64,000 bases of DNA from Rhizobium sp. Root483D2 (GTDB lineage Bacteria > Pseudomonadota > Alphaproteobacteria > Rhizobiales > Rhizobiaceae). The notes under the pieces were generated by a model. That model was given only the letters and a program-made list of their open reading frames with translations. It made no database searches and had not been told where the DNA came from. Position numbers and translations under genes: made by a program. Position 1 is the first letter of the stretch. Each line of letters opens with the position of its first letter. Of this stretch, positions 7,994 through 16,873 are shown in pieces. Location of the stretch: positions 62,001-126,000 of the forward strand of contig NZ_LMFB01000015.1 in assembly GCF_001426685.1 (NCBI RefSeq). Reading direction: 5' to 3'.

Positions 7994-8566
7994 TCAATAG
8001 GCGCTATCGACCCCGCCCTCTTCGAGCATGGCCCGCAACTTGCCGAACGCAAGGCGGATGCGTGACTTGACGGTTCCCAGCGGCAGGCCGGTGGCTGCCG
8101 AGATCTCCGAATGCGACTGGCCAAAGAAAAACGCCATCCTGATCAGGGTCACCTGCTCGACGGGCAGCTTGGCCAGCGCCGTGCGGACGATCTGTTCGCG
8201 ATCTTCGCTTTCGATCAGCTGATCCGGCGCGGGCGGTGCGGTGGGCAGGAGCAGCGGTTCGTGCGCATCCAGCGCGCCGTTACGCTGGCGGCGGGCAACG
8301 TCAATGCGCCGGTTGCGGGCGATGCGGAACAGCCAGGTCGAAAGCGAGGACTTTTCCGGATCGTAGAGATGCGCCTTTTGCCACAGGATAACCATCACTT
8401 CCTGCACAACCTCTTCCGCTTCCGTGACGCCGGCATTCTGCCGCATCAGGAAGGATTTCAGCCGTGGCGCGAAAAAGTCGAAGAGCTCCGAAAAGGCGGT
8501 CTGATCACGATCGCGTGCGACGGCCACGGCAAGGGCGGTAAAATGCTGTCTCACTTCAACATTCAT
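7994..8566 (-). CDS. ECF-type RNA polymerase sigma factor
   Basis: The family start is the ATG at 8566, giving 190 residues; the longer frame to 8713 is non-conserved-looking sequence. Region sigma-2 spans about 25-92 (FFAPRLKSFL ... WQKAHLYDP ... STWLFRIARNRRIDVARR) and sigma-4 about 124-178 (LAKLPVEQVTLIRMAFFFGQSHSEISAATGLPLGTVKSRIRLA, shown here only as landmarks in parts of the helix-turn-helix). The pattern resembles the RpoE/ChrR-type group responding to singlet oxygen in other alphaproteobacteria. No anti-sigma gene with a zinc-binding ChrR-like domain is adjacent: the 3' neighbour is the convergent YkvA gene. Confidence 0.92.
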   Translation of the reverse strand: MNVEVRQHFTALAVAVARDRDQTAFSELFDFFAPRLKSFLMRQNAGVTEAEEVVQEVMVILWQKAHLYDPEKSSLSTWLFRIARNRRIDVARRQRNGALDAHEPLLLPTAPPAPDQLIESEDREQIVRTALAKLPVEQVTLIRMAFFFGQSHSEISAATGLPLGTVKSRIRLAFGKLRAMLEEGGVDSAY

Positions 8567-9010
8567 TCCGCTTTTGATGGCCTCCCGCCCTGTTTTTTGC
8601 AGTATTGCACCAGAGGTACAGCGCTTTTGCCAAAGGTCAAACTCTTGCCTGATTCTTTGTGACATAAAACGAACGCCGGGCACGCGTCGGCTGATCGGGC
8701 AGCTGCCCGGCAAGCGAAACGTGCTTGGCGGACGGAATTCGGGAATTTTTCCGAAGCACCCGTTCTCTGGGGTTTTCGTACACCGTGGATCAAGGCAGGC
8801 TCGCAGAGTTCAGGCGCTTTATCGAAGCCCTGAAACCGGAGCAGGGTTTGCGCCGTACTTTGTTCCATATTAAAGCGGATAGCGCAGTAAGTTCAGGGAA
8901 TGTTGACGGTTTAGTAACCTGAATTAAGTCAAAATAAATCAAATCGTGACCAAGCGTTGCCCGGCTGATGCTGATCGGGCTTTGGGCGCTCAAGAAACCG
9001 GCAGGACAAG
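8567..9010. other. Intergenic region between the sigma-factor gene and the IalB-like gene
   Basis: A 444-base divergent spacer. It holds a GC-rich inverted repeat (8685-8692 with 8705-8712, containing the perfect palindrome CGGGCAGCTGCCCG at 8696-8709) and an AT-rich stretch at about 8915-8945 that is a plausible promoter area for the plus-strand gene. Short open frames here have no recognisable features. No RNA gene was recognised. Confidence 0.5.
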
Positions 9011-9514
9011 ATGTTTGTAAGAAAGCTCAACCTCGCACTCGCACTCGTGCTGGCATTTGCCGGCGTTGCTTCGGCCCAGTCGCCGACCCGCATTCAGCAG
9101 TTCAATGCCTGGGGCGCCTATTCCTATCAGGCCGGCGCCGGCAAGGTCTGCTATGTGCTGTCGGTTCCGAAGGAAAAGAGCCCGGCCAATGTCGATCACG
9201 GCGATATCTTCTTCCTGGTGTCGCAGCGTCCCGGCCAGAACATTTCCTACGAACCGCAGGCGATGATGGGCTATCCGCTCCAGGAAAATTCGAAGGTTAC
9301 CGTCACCATCGACGCGAAGAACTTCACGATGTTTACCAAGGGCAACTCCGCTTGGGTGGAGAACGCTGCGGAAGAACCGGCTTTGGTTGCCGCCATGAAG
9401 ACCGGCAAGGCGATGTCGATTGCCGCAAAGTCCCGCAAGGGCACGCCGACGGCCTATTCCTATTCGCTTTCGGGCATTTCGGCTGCGCTGAAGCAGATCG
9501 AAAACTGCAAGTAA
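9011..9514 (+). CDS. Invasion-associated locus B (IalB) family exported protein
   Basis: A 167-residue protein with a Sec signal peptide (basic MFVRKLNL, hydrophobic core, cut after ASA near residue 22). The mature part starts SPTRIQQFNAWGAYSYQAG and contains KVCYVLSVPKEKSPANV and a C-terminal ENCK; the two cysteines could form a disulfide. This pattern fits the IalB family (PF06776), named from Bartonella but widespread in free-living Rhizobiales, where the function is unknown. It is a single-gene unit with its own terminator. Confidence 0.87.
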   Translation: MFVRKLNLALALVLAFAGVASAQSPTRIQQFNAWGAYSYQAGAGKVCYVLSVPKEKSPANVDHGDIFFLVSQRPGQNISYEPQAMMGYPLQENSKVTVTIDAKNFTMFTKGNSAWVENAAEEPALVAAMKTGKAMSIAAKSRKGTPTAYSYSLSGISAALKQIENCK

Positions 9515-9540
9515 GCGCAGCCGGACATCATCATTATCGC

Positions 9541-9565
9541 AAAAGGCCGGTTCATCCGGCCTTTT
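9541..9565 (+). terminator. Rho-independent terminator after the IalB-like gene
   Basis: A perfect 10-bp stem AAAAGGCCGG / CCGGCCTTTT with loop TTCAT, 26 bases past the stop codon. Confidence 0.9.
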
Positions 9566-9801
9566 GGCGTTAACGCCGTCGTCTTTTTGCAGATCTGCCC
9601 TGAGGCGCCGGAGGGTGACGCCGGGCGAAAACCGTGCTAAAGGCCCGCTTGACGATAGCTGCGTGGATCGTTGACGACCCAGGGATCGCTGGCGATCCCG
9701 ATGCGCGGCAAACGAATTCTGATCTCAGCATTGACGCAACCGGCTACAGGCAAAAGCGCTTGAACGGGCCTTGCGTATCGCAAACATGGGAAATGGCGAG
9801 A

Positions 9802-11034
9802 ATGGCCGCGACTGAAGCACTCGATCTGGACCGTCCCGTCAAGGCAGCTGTCCGCACGGCAATCGCAGCCGAAAAGCCGACGCTGATCGGTCTTTCGCGC
9901 GAAGACATGGGCAAGGCGCTCGCCGATGTCGGCGTTCCCGCAAAGCAGGTCAAGATGCGCTCCAGCCAGCTCTGGAACTGGCTCTATGTGCGCGGCGTTT
10001 CCGATTTCGACCACATGACCAATGTGTCGAAGGACATGCGCGAGCTTCTGAAGAAGCATTTCACCATCGCCCGGCCTGAAATCGTCGAAGAGCAGATCTC
10101 CACCGACGGCACCCGCAAATGGCTCCTACGCTTTCCGCCGCGCGGTGCCGGCCGTCCTGTCGAGATTGAAACGGTCTATATCCCCGAGGAAGGCCGCGGC
10201 ACGCTGTGCGTTTCCAGCCAGGTCGGTTGCACGCTGACCTGTTCCTTCTGTCATACCGGCACCCAGAAGCTGGTGCGCAATCTGACGGCCGAGGAAATCC
10301 TTTCGCAGCTGCTGCTTGCCCGCGACCGGCTCGGCGATTTCCCGGACCGCGACACGCCGGTCGGCACCGTTGTCCCCAATGAGGGCCGCAAGGTCACCAA
10401 TATGGTGATGATGGGCATGGGCGAGCCGCTTTACAATTTCGAAAACGTCAAGACCGCACTGCTGATCGCGACCGATGGCGACGGCCTGTCGCTGTCGAAG
10501 CGCCGCGTCACGCTGTCGACCTCTGGCATCGTTCCGGAAATCTTTCGCACCGGCGAGGAAATCGGCGTCATGCTGGCGATCTCGCTGCATGCGGTGAAGG
10601 ACGACCTGCGCGATATGCTGGTGCCGATCAACAAGAAGTACCCGCTGAAGGACCTGCTCGACGCCTGCCGGAAATATCCGGGCCTGTCGAATGCCCGCCG
10701 CATCACGTTCGAATATGTCATGCTTGAAGGCGTCAATGACACGCTGGAAGATGCCAAAGAACTGGTGCGCATGTTGAAGGGCATTCCGGCCAAGATCAAC
10801 CTGATCCCGTTCAATCCCTGGCCGGGCACGAACTACCAGTGTTCGAAATGGGAGCAGATCGAGAAATTTGCCGATTTCATCAATGCGGCCGGCTATGCAT
10901 CGCCGATCCGCACACCGCGCGGCCGCGACATTCTCGCCGCCTGCGGCCAGCTGAAATCCGATTCCGAGCGCATGCGCAAGGTCGATCGCATGGCGTTCGA
11001 GGCGATGATGATTGCCAATCACGGTGAGGATTGA
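9802..11034 (+). CDS. rlmN: Dual-specificity 23S rRNA/tRNA adenine C2-methyltransferase
   Basis: A radical-SAM enzyme that methylates C2 of A2503 in 23S rRNA and A37 in some tRNAs. From the ATG at 9802 the protein is 410 residues, a usual length for alphaproteobacteria; ATG 9793 is an alternative and the open frame extends to 9634 without conserved residues. The cluster motif is C143-xxx-C147-xx-C150 (CTLTCSFC). The substrate-crosslinking cysteine pair corresponds to C136, seven residues before the cluster, and C381 in LAACGQL. The GMGEPLYNF motif that contacts SAM is also present. Confidence 0.97.
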   Translation: MAATEALDLDRPVKAAVRTAIAAEKPTLIGLSREDMGKALADVGVPAKQVKMRSSQLWNWLYVRGVSDFDHMTNVSKDMRELLKKHFTIARPEIVEEQISTDGTRKWLLRFPPRGAGRPVEIETVYIPEEGRGTLCVSSQVGCTLTCSFCHTGTQKLVRNLTAEEILSQLLLARDRLGDFPDRDTPVGTVVPNEGRKVTNMVMMGMGEPLYNFENVKTALLIATDGDGLSLSKRRVTLSTSGIVPEIFRTGEEIGVMLAISLHAVKDDLRDMLVPINKKYPLKDLLDACRKYPGLSNARRITFEYVMLEGVNDTLEDAKELVRMLKGIPAKINLIPFNPWPGTNYQCSKWEQIEKFADFINAAGYASPIRTPRGRDILAACGQLKSDSERMRKVDRMAFEAMMIANHGED

Positions 11035-11093
11035 TCAGCAAATTTGATGGATGCTGGTCCGCAATTCGATTGATTTAAACCTCGAGCCTTCCT

Positions 11094-11116
11094 AAGACTG
11101 CCTAAAAATCAGTCTT
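11094..11116 (+). promoter_or_regulatory. Hairpin abutting the ribosome-binding site of the TrpX-like gene
   Basis: AAGACTG (11094-11100) and CAGTCTT (11110-11116) form a 7-bp stem with a nine-base A-rich loop. GGAGG (11117-11121) follows immediately, seven bases before the ATG at 11128. The stem could stabilise the mRNA 5' end or tune ribosome access. Confidence 0.45.
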
Positions 11117-11127
11117 GGAGGACACCC

Positions 11128-12081
11128 ATGCGTTCGCTTCTCATCGCCCTGGCGGCTACTGCCGCCCTCACCCTGCCCGCCCGTGCGGAAGATGTCACGG
11201 TTGCGGTCACCGCGATCGTCGAACATCCGGCGCTCGATGCCGTGCGTGACGGCGTCAAGGAAACCCTCGCCGCTGCCGGCTACAAGGAAGGCGAGAACCT
11301 CAAGTTCCTCTACGAATCCGCGCAGGGCAACCCGGCAACCGCAGCCCAGATCGCCCGCCAGTTTGCCGGGGAGGCACCGAATGTGATCGTTCCGATCTCG
11401 ACCCCGTCGGCGCAGGCCGTCGTTTCCTCGACGCGCGATATCCCGGTCGTCTTTACCGCCGTCTCCGACCCGCTCGGCGCCCAGCTGATCAAGGACATGG
11501 ACAAGCCCGGCGGCAACGTCACCGGCCTGTCCGATCTGTCGCCGGTTGCCGAACATGTGGCGCTGATCAAGGAAATCCTGCCGAACGTGAAGTCGATCGG
11601 CTATCTCTACAATTCCGGCGAGGCAAACTCCGTATCGCTGCTCGCCGTTTTGAAGACCGAAGCCGAAAAGGCCGGCCTGACGGTGGTTGAATCGGCTGCG
11701 ACCAAGTCGGCTGAAGTCCAGGGTGCTGCCCGCGCACTGGTCGGCCGTGCCGACGTCATTTACATCCCCACCGACAATACGATCATTTCGGCGCTCGAAG
11801 GTGCTGTGGCCGTGGCTGTCGAAGCCAAGCTGCCGCTGTTTACCGCCGATACCGATTCCGTATCGCGCGGGGCCGTGGCCGCCCTCGGCTTCAACTATCA
11901 CGATGTCGGCAAGCAGACCGGCGATATCGTCGTTCGCATCCTGAAGGGTGAAAACCCCGGCGATATCGCCGTCAAGGTTGCCGCCGGCACCGACCTGGTC
12001 ATCAACAAGGGTTCGGCCGCCAAGATGGGCGTGACCTTCCCGCAAAGCGTTCTTGACCGCGCCACCCGCGTTGTCGAATAA
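11128..12081 (+). CDS. ABC transporter substrate-binding protein (PF04392, TrpX-like)
   Basis: A 317-residue periplasmic binding protein with a Sec signal peptide (cut after ARA near residue 20). The body reads AVTAIVEHPALDAVRDGVKETL, then ARQFAGEAPNVIVPISTPSAQAV and VFTAVSDPLGAQL, the hallmark pattern of the ABC_sub_bind family related to TrpX. Streptococcal TrpXYZ is linked to tryptophan uptake. Ligands of the rhizobial versions are not established. It is followed by a permease and an ATPase that complete the importer; a 164-base spacer with a hairpin separates it from the permease, which may favour excess binding protein. Confidence 0.9.
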   Translation: MRSLLIALAATAALTLPARAEDVTVAVTAIVEHPALDAVRDGVKETLAAAGYKEGENLKFLYESAQGNPATAAQIARQFAGEAPNVIVPISTPSAQAVVSSTRDIPVVFTAVSDPLGAQLIKDMDKPGGNVTGLSDLSPVAEHVALIKEILPNVKSIGYLYNSGEANSVSLLAVLKTEAEKAGLTVVESAATKSAEVQGAARALVGRADVIYIPTDNTIISALEGAVAVAVEAKLPLFTADTDSVSRGAVAALGFNYHDVGKQTGDIVVRILKGENPGDIAVKVAAGTDLVINKGSAAKMGVTFPQSVLDRATRVVE

Positions 12082-12120
12082 CGCCAAACCACCCGAAATT
12101 TGCACAATCCGATTGATTTT

Positions 12121-12151
12121 GAGCCGCCCTCCTTCCATACGGGGGCGGTTC
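12121..12151 (+). terminator. Intercistronic hairpin between binding-protein and permease genes
   Basis: GAGCCGCCC (12121-12129) pairs with GGGCGGTTC (12143-12151), with one G-U pair. No clear U-run follows, so a partial terminator or 3' stabiliser of the upstream message is more likely than a full stop. Confidence 0.5.
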
Positions 12152-12245
12152 ATTTGTAAAAAAGACCTGGGTTAGGCGGCGCACCTTGCAAAGCCCTGAG
12201 TGCCGCAGCGGGTTTGAAGACGTAAAAAGAAGAGGACCGACAGCG

Positions 12246-13124
12246 GTGAGCCAAATTGCCTTCTGGGGAGCAGTCGAGCTTGGGCTCGTCTATGCCTTCG
12301 TCGCCATCGGTGTATTCCTTGCCTTCCGCGTGCTCGATTTTCCCGATCTGACCGTGGACGGCTCCTTTCCGCTCGGCGCCGCCGTTGCAGCCGTCCTGAT
12401 CATCGCCGGCGTCAATCCCTGGCTCGCCTCGGGCGTTGCCATGATCGCTGGCGCGGCTGCAGGCATCGTCACCGCCATCCTCAACGTCCGCTTCCGCATT
12501 CTCAATCTGCTCGCATCGATCCTGACGATGATCGCGCTGTTCTCCGTCAATCTACGGGTCATGGGCAAGCCGAATGTCGCGCTGATCAATGCCGACACGA
12601 TGCTGTCGCCGTTTTTCGGCCTCGGCCTGCGGGACTTCTACGTGCGGCCTCTGTTCATTGGCCTTCTCGTCATCGTCGCCGTCATTGCCGTCTGGCGCTT
12701 CCTTGAAAGCGATGCCGGTCTTGCCATGCGGGCAACCGGCGCCAATGCGCGCATGGCGCGGGCGCAAGGGGTCGATACCAGCCGCCAGATCTATCTCGGC
12801 ATGGCGCTCTCCAACGCGCTGGTTGCGCTTGGCGGCGCGCTGTTTGCCCAGACCAACGGCTTTGCCGATGTCACCTCGGGTGTCGGCACCATCGTCGTCG
12901 GCCTTGCGGCCGTCATCATCGGCGAAACGCTGCTCGGAGCGCGCGGCATCCTGATCGCGCTGATCGGCTGTGTGCTCGGCTCGATCCTCTATCGCATCGC
13001 CATCCAGCTGGCGCTCTCCACCGATATCCTGGGCCTGCAGGCCTCCGACCTCAATCTGGTCACCGCAGCGCTCGTCACGGTCGCCCTCGTCCTTCCCCGC
13101 CTGCGCCGCGGAGGTGCCGCATGA
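12246..13124 (+). CDS. ABC transporter permease (TrpY-like)
   Basis: The start is the GTG at 12246 (AGAGGA nine bases upstream), giving 292 residues; the open frame back to 12186 is not conserved-looking. The protein has eight or nine hydrophobic segments. The motifs DFPDLTVDGSFPLGAA near the N-terminus and GLAAVIIGETLLGARG near residue 225 are typical of the branched-chain-permease-like fold (PF02653) used with PF04392 binding proteins. It overlaps the ATPase gene by four bases (ATGA). Confidence 0.9.
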   Translation: MSQIAFWGAVELGLVYAFVAIGVFLAFRVLDFPDLTVDGSFPLGAAVAAVLIIAGVNPWLASGVAMIAGAAAGIVTAILNVRFRILNLLASILTMIALFSVNLRVMGKPNVALINADTMLSPFFGLGLRDFYVRPLFIGLLVIVAVIAVWRFLESDAGLAMRATGANARMARAQGVDTSRQIYLGMALSNALVALGGALFAQTNGFADVTSGVGTIVVGLAAVIIGETLLGARGILIALIGCVLGSILYRIAIQLALSTDILGLQASDLNLVTAALVTVALVLPRLRRGGAA

Positions 13125-13915
13125 TCAAGCTCGACAATATCCAGGTGATCTTCGGCAAGGGAACGCCGCTGCAGAAGCAGGCGCTGAACGGCGTCAGCCT
13201 GACCATCGAGGAAGGCACATTCGTGACCGTCATCGGCTCCAATGGTGCGGGCAAATCCACCGTGCTCGGGGTTCTCGCCGGCGACGTTATCCCCGCGGCG
13301 GGACAGGTGACCATTGGCAATACAGACGTGACCCGCAAGGGCACGGCCGCCCGCGCCGGGCTCGTTGCCCGTGTCTTTCAGGATCCGCTGGCGGGAAGCT
13401 GCGGCGCCCTGTCGATCGAGGAAAACCTGGCGCTGGCCGCACGGCGCGGCGAAAGCCGGGGGCTGACACCGGCCCTTGGCCCCAAGCGCCGCGAACATTT
13501 CCGCGACCGCATCGCCGAGCTCAACCTTGGCCTTGAAAACCGCATGCGCGACCGGATGGACCTGCTCTCCGGCGGCCAGCGGCAGGCGGTTTCGCTGGTC
13601 ATGGCGACCCTTGCCGGTTCCGAAGTCCTGCTGCTCGACGAACATACCGCAGCGCTCGATCCCGGCATGGCCGAGTTCATCATGAACCTCACCCAGAAGA
13701 TCGTCTCCGAGCGCAAGCTGACGGCGCTGATGGTGACCCACTCGATGCGCCAGGCGCTCGATTTCGGTCACCGCACCATCATGCTGCATGCGGGCGAAGT
13801 GGTGCTCGACGTCTCCGGCGACAGCCGCAAGACGCTGCAGGTCGAAGACCTCATCGCCATGTTCCGCAAGATTCGCGGCCAGACGCTGGATGACGATGCG
13901 CTTCTGATCGGCTGA
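13121..13915 (+). CDS. ABC transporter ATP-binding protein (TrpZ-like)
   Basis: 264 residues. Walker A GSNGAGKST is at 39-47, the Q-loop in RVFQDPL near 88, the signature LSGGQRQ at 149-155 and Walker B VLLLDEH at 169-175. The residue after the catalytic Glu is His rather than the usual Pro. Coupled to the permease by an ATGA overlap. It ends six bases before the convergent LysE-family gene, with no obvious terminator between them. Confidence 0.92.
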   Translation: MIKLDNIQVIFGKGTPLQKQALNGVSLTIEEGTFVTVIGSNGAGKSTVLGVLAGDVIPAAGQVTIGNTDVTRKGTAARAGLVARVFQDPLAGSCGALSIEENLALAARRGESRGLTPALGPKRREHFRDRIAELNLGLENRMRDRMDLLSGGQRQAVSLVMATLAGSEVLLLDEHTAALDPGMAEFIMNLTQKIVSERKLTALMVTHSMRQALDFGHRTIMLHAGEVVLDVSGDSRKTLQVEDLIAMFRKIRGQTLDDDALLIG

Positions 13916-13921
13916 CCCTGT

Positions 13922-14563
13922 TCAGCGCGTCTGCGTGAACAGGATTTTTACCGCAAAGATCGAGAACACACCGGCAAACGTATAGTCGATGCCGCGCATG
14001 ACGCTTTTGCGGCGCTGCAGCCAGCCGGACAGGCCATCGGCCGTCAGGATGACCAGCACATTGACCGGCATCGCCGCGACGATGAAGAAGAAGCCGAGGA
14101 ACAGCAGCTTCTGCGTTACGGCCGGATCATGGGCGGTGACGAACTGCGGCAGGAAGGTCATGAAAAAGATGATGACTTTCGGGTTGAGCAGGTTGACCCA
14201 GAGCCCGGTGGATATATTGGCCAGCGCCGAGGCACCGGTGTCATCCACCTTCTTGACCGTTAGCGTCGATCCATAGCGGATCGCCTGCACCGCCAGCCAG
14301 AACAGATAGGCGGCACCGCCTGTCTTCAGGATCATGAAGGCTGTCGGCGAAGCCGTGATCAGCGCCGAGATCCCGAAGGCGACCAGGAGCGTGTGTACGA
14401 CGCAGCCAAGGCTGGTTCCGACGACAACGAAAAAGGCGGCGGCCTTGCCCTGGCTCAGCGCCCGGCTGATCGACAGCGTCATATCCGGACCCGGCGTCGC
14501 CGCGAGCAGCAGCGTCGCTGCGGTGAAAGCCAGAAGTGTCGGCAGGCTCGGCAGGAAATCCAT
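13922..14563 (-). CDS. LysE family amino-acid exporter
   Basis: A 213-residue inner-membrane protein with about six hydrophobic segments. The N-terminal LLAATPGPDMTLSISRALSQGKAAAF segment holds the LysE/RhtB P-G-P motif, and the ISTGLWVNLLNPKVIIFFMTFLPQF block is typical of RhtB-type homoserine/threonine exporters. Substrate unknown. It is the first of three LysE paralogues in this window; all lie in different contexts and none has an adjacent LysG-type regulator. Confidence 0.9.
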   Translation of the reverse strand: MDFLPSLPTLLAFTAATLLLAATPGPDMTLSISRALSQGKAAAFFVVVGTSLGCVVHTLLVAFGISALITASPTAFMILKTGGAAYLFWLAVQAIRYGSTLTVKKVDDTGASALANISTGLWVNLLNPKVIIFFMTFLPQFVTAHDPAVTQKLLFLGFFFIVAAMPVNVLVILTADGLSGWLQRRKSVMRGIDYTFAGVFSIFAVKILFTQTR

Positions 14564-14707
14564 CTTTCAATCCTATGGAAGGTTCACGCATTCGGTGGAT
14601 CAGCAAACATTGAATGACTGAAATGATACCTGAAAGCAATTCTGCTTTTCCGCGCCCATAACGCTGTCAGACAACCAATCCGATCACCAAATGGTGAAGA
14701 CGGCGGC

Positions 14708-14732
14708 GGAACGAAATTTCGGCCTATCCGTT
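14708..14732 (+). promoter_or_regulatory. Candidate general-stress (EcfG/RpoE2-type) promoter of the BA14K gene
   Basis: GGAAC at 14708-14712 and CGTT at 14729-14732 are separated by exactly 16 bases, matching the GGAAC-N16/17-CGTT consensus of alphaproteobacterial EcfG-type sigma factors. The start codon follows 25 bases after the -10 element, with AACGAGGAAAC as ribosome-binding region. I looked through the other intergenic spacers by eye and found no second full match. Confidence 0.65.
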
Positions 14733-14757
14733 CATGTGGTGAAACGAGGAAACATTC

Positions 14758-15207
14758 ATGAGAAAACTTGCAGTACTCTTCATCTCCGCCGTCACAGCTT
14801 TGACCAGCTTTGCGCCTGCACAGGCATTTCCGTCTGCGCCGGTAAAGGCCGCGACGGCTCAGACAGATATCGTGCAGGTGCGCGATCATCGTGAGCGCCG
14901 GATCATCCGCAACAATCACCGCCGCCACGGCTGGGACCGTAACCGTCATAGCAACCGCTGGGACCGCCGCCACAACAATCGTCACGGCTATTACCGCAAC
15001 GATTATCGCCGCCACCGGAATAACAATGCCGGTGCGATCATCGGTGGCCTTGCCGCTGGTGCCATCATCGGCGGTGCCATCGCATCGCAGCCGCGCTATT
15101 CGAATGGCAATTCGCACACCCAGTCCTGCTACGCGCGCTACCGATCGTACCGCGCTTACGACAATACCTACCAGCCGAATTACGGCCCGCGCCGTCAGTG
15201 CAGGTAA
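14758..15207 (+). CDS. BA14K family lectin-like exported protein
   Basis: 149 residues. A Sec signal peptide (cut after AQA near residue 22) is followed by a His/Arg/Asn-rich low-complexity stretch (about 43-88), a glycine-zipper hydrophobic segment ([20 protein letters not shown], about 91-110), and the C-terminal BA14K motif with [15 protein letters not shown] and PRRQC. The family is named from a Brucella immunoreactive protein with lectin-like properties. It is probably anchored in the envelope by the zipper segment. A stress-type promoter upstream suggests induction in stationary phase or stress. Confidence 0.9.
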   Translation: MRKLAVLFISAVTALTSFAPAQAFPSAPVKAATAQTDIVQVRDHRERRIIRNNHRRHGWDRNRHSNRWDRRHNNRHGYYRNDYRRHRNNNAGAIIGGLAAGAIIGGAIASQPRYSNGNSHTQSCYARYRSYRAYDNTYQPNYGPRRQCR

Positions 15208-15258
15208 CAGTTTGCGAGGAGCGGCGATAGCCACACTGCGGACAATAATTGTTCGATC

Positions 15259-15289
15259 AAGCCCGCTGCCCCTCAGGGACGGCGGGCTT
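15259..15289 (+). terminator. Terminator after the BA14K gene
   Basis: AAGCCCGC (15259-15266) pairs with GCGGGCTT (15282-15289), with a further CCCT/AGGG pairing inside the loop and a following T-rich stretch. Confidence 0.8.
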
Positions 15290-15465
15290 TCCGTTTTTCA
15301 AATCCTTGGTAGATGCAGAATGCCGAGGCGCGAGCCCTCATCGAGGTGCCGCCCGCGCAATTCTGGCCGCGAAAGGCTTGCACGCACCGGCAATCTCGCT
15401 AAAAGTGCAGCAGAATTTTCTTGGGCGCGATCCCGCGTCTTTTCGGACAAGACGGACAGACAAAC

Positions 15466-16683
15466 ATGGCAAAGCAAGTGAAAAAGGTCGTTCTCGCCTA
15501 TTCCGGCGGTCTCGACACCTCGATCATCCTGAAATGGCTGCAGACCGAACTCGGCGCTGAAGTCGTCACCTTCACCGCCGACCTTGGCCAGGGCGAAGAG
15601 CTGGAGCCGGCCCGCAAGAAGGCTGAGATGATGGGCATCAAGGATATCTACATCCGCGATGTGCGCGAGGAATTCGTCAAGGATTTCGTCTTCCCGATGT
15701 TCCGCGCCAATGCCGTCTATGAAGGCGTCTATCTGCTCGGCACTTCGATCGCCCGTCCGCTGATTTCCAAGCACCTGATCGACATCGCCCGGGAAACCGG
15801 CGCCGATGCGATTGCGCATGGTGCGACCGGCAAGGGCAATGACCAGGTCCGTTTCGAGCTTTCGGCCTATGCGCTGAACCCCGACATCAAGATCATCGCC
15901 CCTTGGCGCGACTGGTCGTTCAAGAGCCGCACCGACCTGCTCGCTTTTGCCGAACAGCACCAGATCCCGGTTGCCAAGGACAAGATGGGTGAGGCGCCGT
16001 TCTCTGTCGATGCCAACCTGTTGCACTCCTCCTCCGAAGGCAAGGTTCTCGAGGACCCGGCCGTCGAAGCGCCGAACTACGTCTACATGCGCACGATTTC
16101 GCCGGAAGAAGCGCCGGATGTGGCGACAACCGTGAAGATCGGCTTCCGCAAGGGTGATGCCGTTTCGATCGATGGCAAGGAGATGAGCCCGGCCTCGATC
16201 CTGACCGCGCTCAACGCGCTCGGCCGCGACAACGGCATCGGCCGCCTCGATCTCGTCGAAAACCGCTTCGTCGGCATGAAGTCGCGCGGCGTCTACGAGA
16301 CCCCCGGCGGCACGATCCTGCTCACGGCCCACCGCGCCATCGAATCGATCACGCTCGACCGGGGTGCAGCCCACCTCAAGGACGACATCATGCCGCGTTA
16401 TGCCGAGCTGATCTATTACGGCTTCTGGTTCTCGCCGGAACGCGAAATGCTGCAGGCACTGATCGACAAGAGCCAGGATCATGTCGAGGGCGAAGTGACG
16501 CTGAAGCTCTACAAGGGCAATGTCATGGTCACCGGCCGCGAAAGCAACAAGTCGCTCTATTCCGACAAGCTGGTCACCTTCGAGGACGACCAAGGCGCCT
16601 ACGACCAGAAGGACGCCGCCGGCTTCATCAAGCTCAACGCACTGCGCCTGCGCACACTGGCCGCCCGCAACCGCGACAAGTAA
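15466..16683 (+). CDS. argG: Argininosuccinate synthase
   Basis: A 405-residue cytoplasmic enzyme joining citrulline and aspartate with ATP to argininosuccinate, the penultimate step of arginine synthesis. The ATP-pyrophosphatase P-loop S13-G-G-L-D-T-S19 is near the N-terminus, followed by the TADLGQGEE block and the [12 protein letters not shown] motif. ATG 15466 is the family start; an in-frame TTG farther up (15421) is unlikely. Monocistronic, with its own terminator. Confidence 0.98.
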   Translation: MAKQVKKVVLAYSGGLDTSIILKWLQTELGAEVVTFTADLGQGEELEPARKKAEMMGIKDIYIRDVREEFVKDFVFPMFRANAVYEGVYLLGTSIARPLISKHLIDIARETGADAIAHGATGKGNDQVRFELSAYALNPDIKIIAPWRDWSFKSRTDLLAFAEQHQIPVAKDKMGEAPFSVDANLLHSSSEGKVLEDPAVEAPNYVYMRTISPEEAPDVATTVKIGFRKGDAVSIDGKEMSPASILTALNALGRDNGIGRLDLVENRFVGMKSRGVYETPGGTILLTAHRAIESITLDRGAAHLKDDIMPRYAELIYYGFWFSPEREMLQALIDKSQDHVEGEVTLKLYKGNVMVTGRESNKSLYSDKLVTFEDDQGAYDQKDAAGFIKLNALRLRTLAARNRDK

Positions 16684-16706
16684 CAGCCGGGCTAATCCGT
16701 GTTTCG

Positions 16707-16739
16707 AAAGCCCGCCTCCGCAAGAAGGCGGGCTTTTTC
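16707..16739 (+). terminator. argG terminator
   Basis: An 11-bp stem AAAGCCCGCCT / AGGCGGGCTTT (16707-16717 with 16726-16736) is followed by further Ts, 24 bases after the stop. Confidence 0.9.
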
Positions 16740-16756
16740 GTTGGTACCCACACTCC

Positions 16757-16841
16757 GTCATGCTTGGGCCTGACCCGAGCATCCAGCCGCCATGCCCGAC
16801 GCCGGAGCGTGGATCCTCGGGTCAAGCCCGAGGATGACCCG
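16757..16841. repeat. REP-like palindromic intergenic element
   Basis: Two hairpins occur in tandem: TGCTTGGG/CCCGAGCA near 16760-16782 and a perfect ATCCTCGGG (16813-16821) / CCCGAGGAT (16827-16835). The CTCGGGTCAAGCCCGAGG core is a repetitive palindrome that I recognise as widespread between genes of Rhizobiales and other alphaproteobacteria. It lies between the argG terminator and the end of the MFS gene. Confidence 0.7.
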
Positions 16842-16873
16842 AGAGGGGCATCCTTTAGAAAACGCCGGCTTCC

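Noticed and set aside
8725-8922. Short plus-strand frame in the sigma-factor/IalB spacer
   Set aside because: No recognisable motif, no signal peptide, weak start context. It lies in what looks like promoter DNA.
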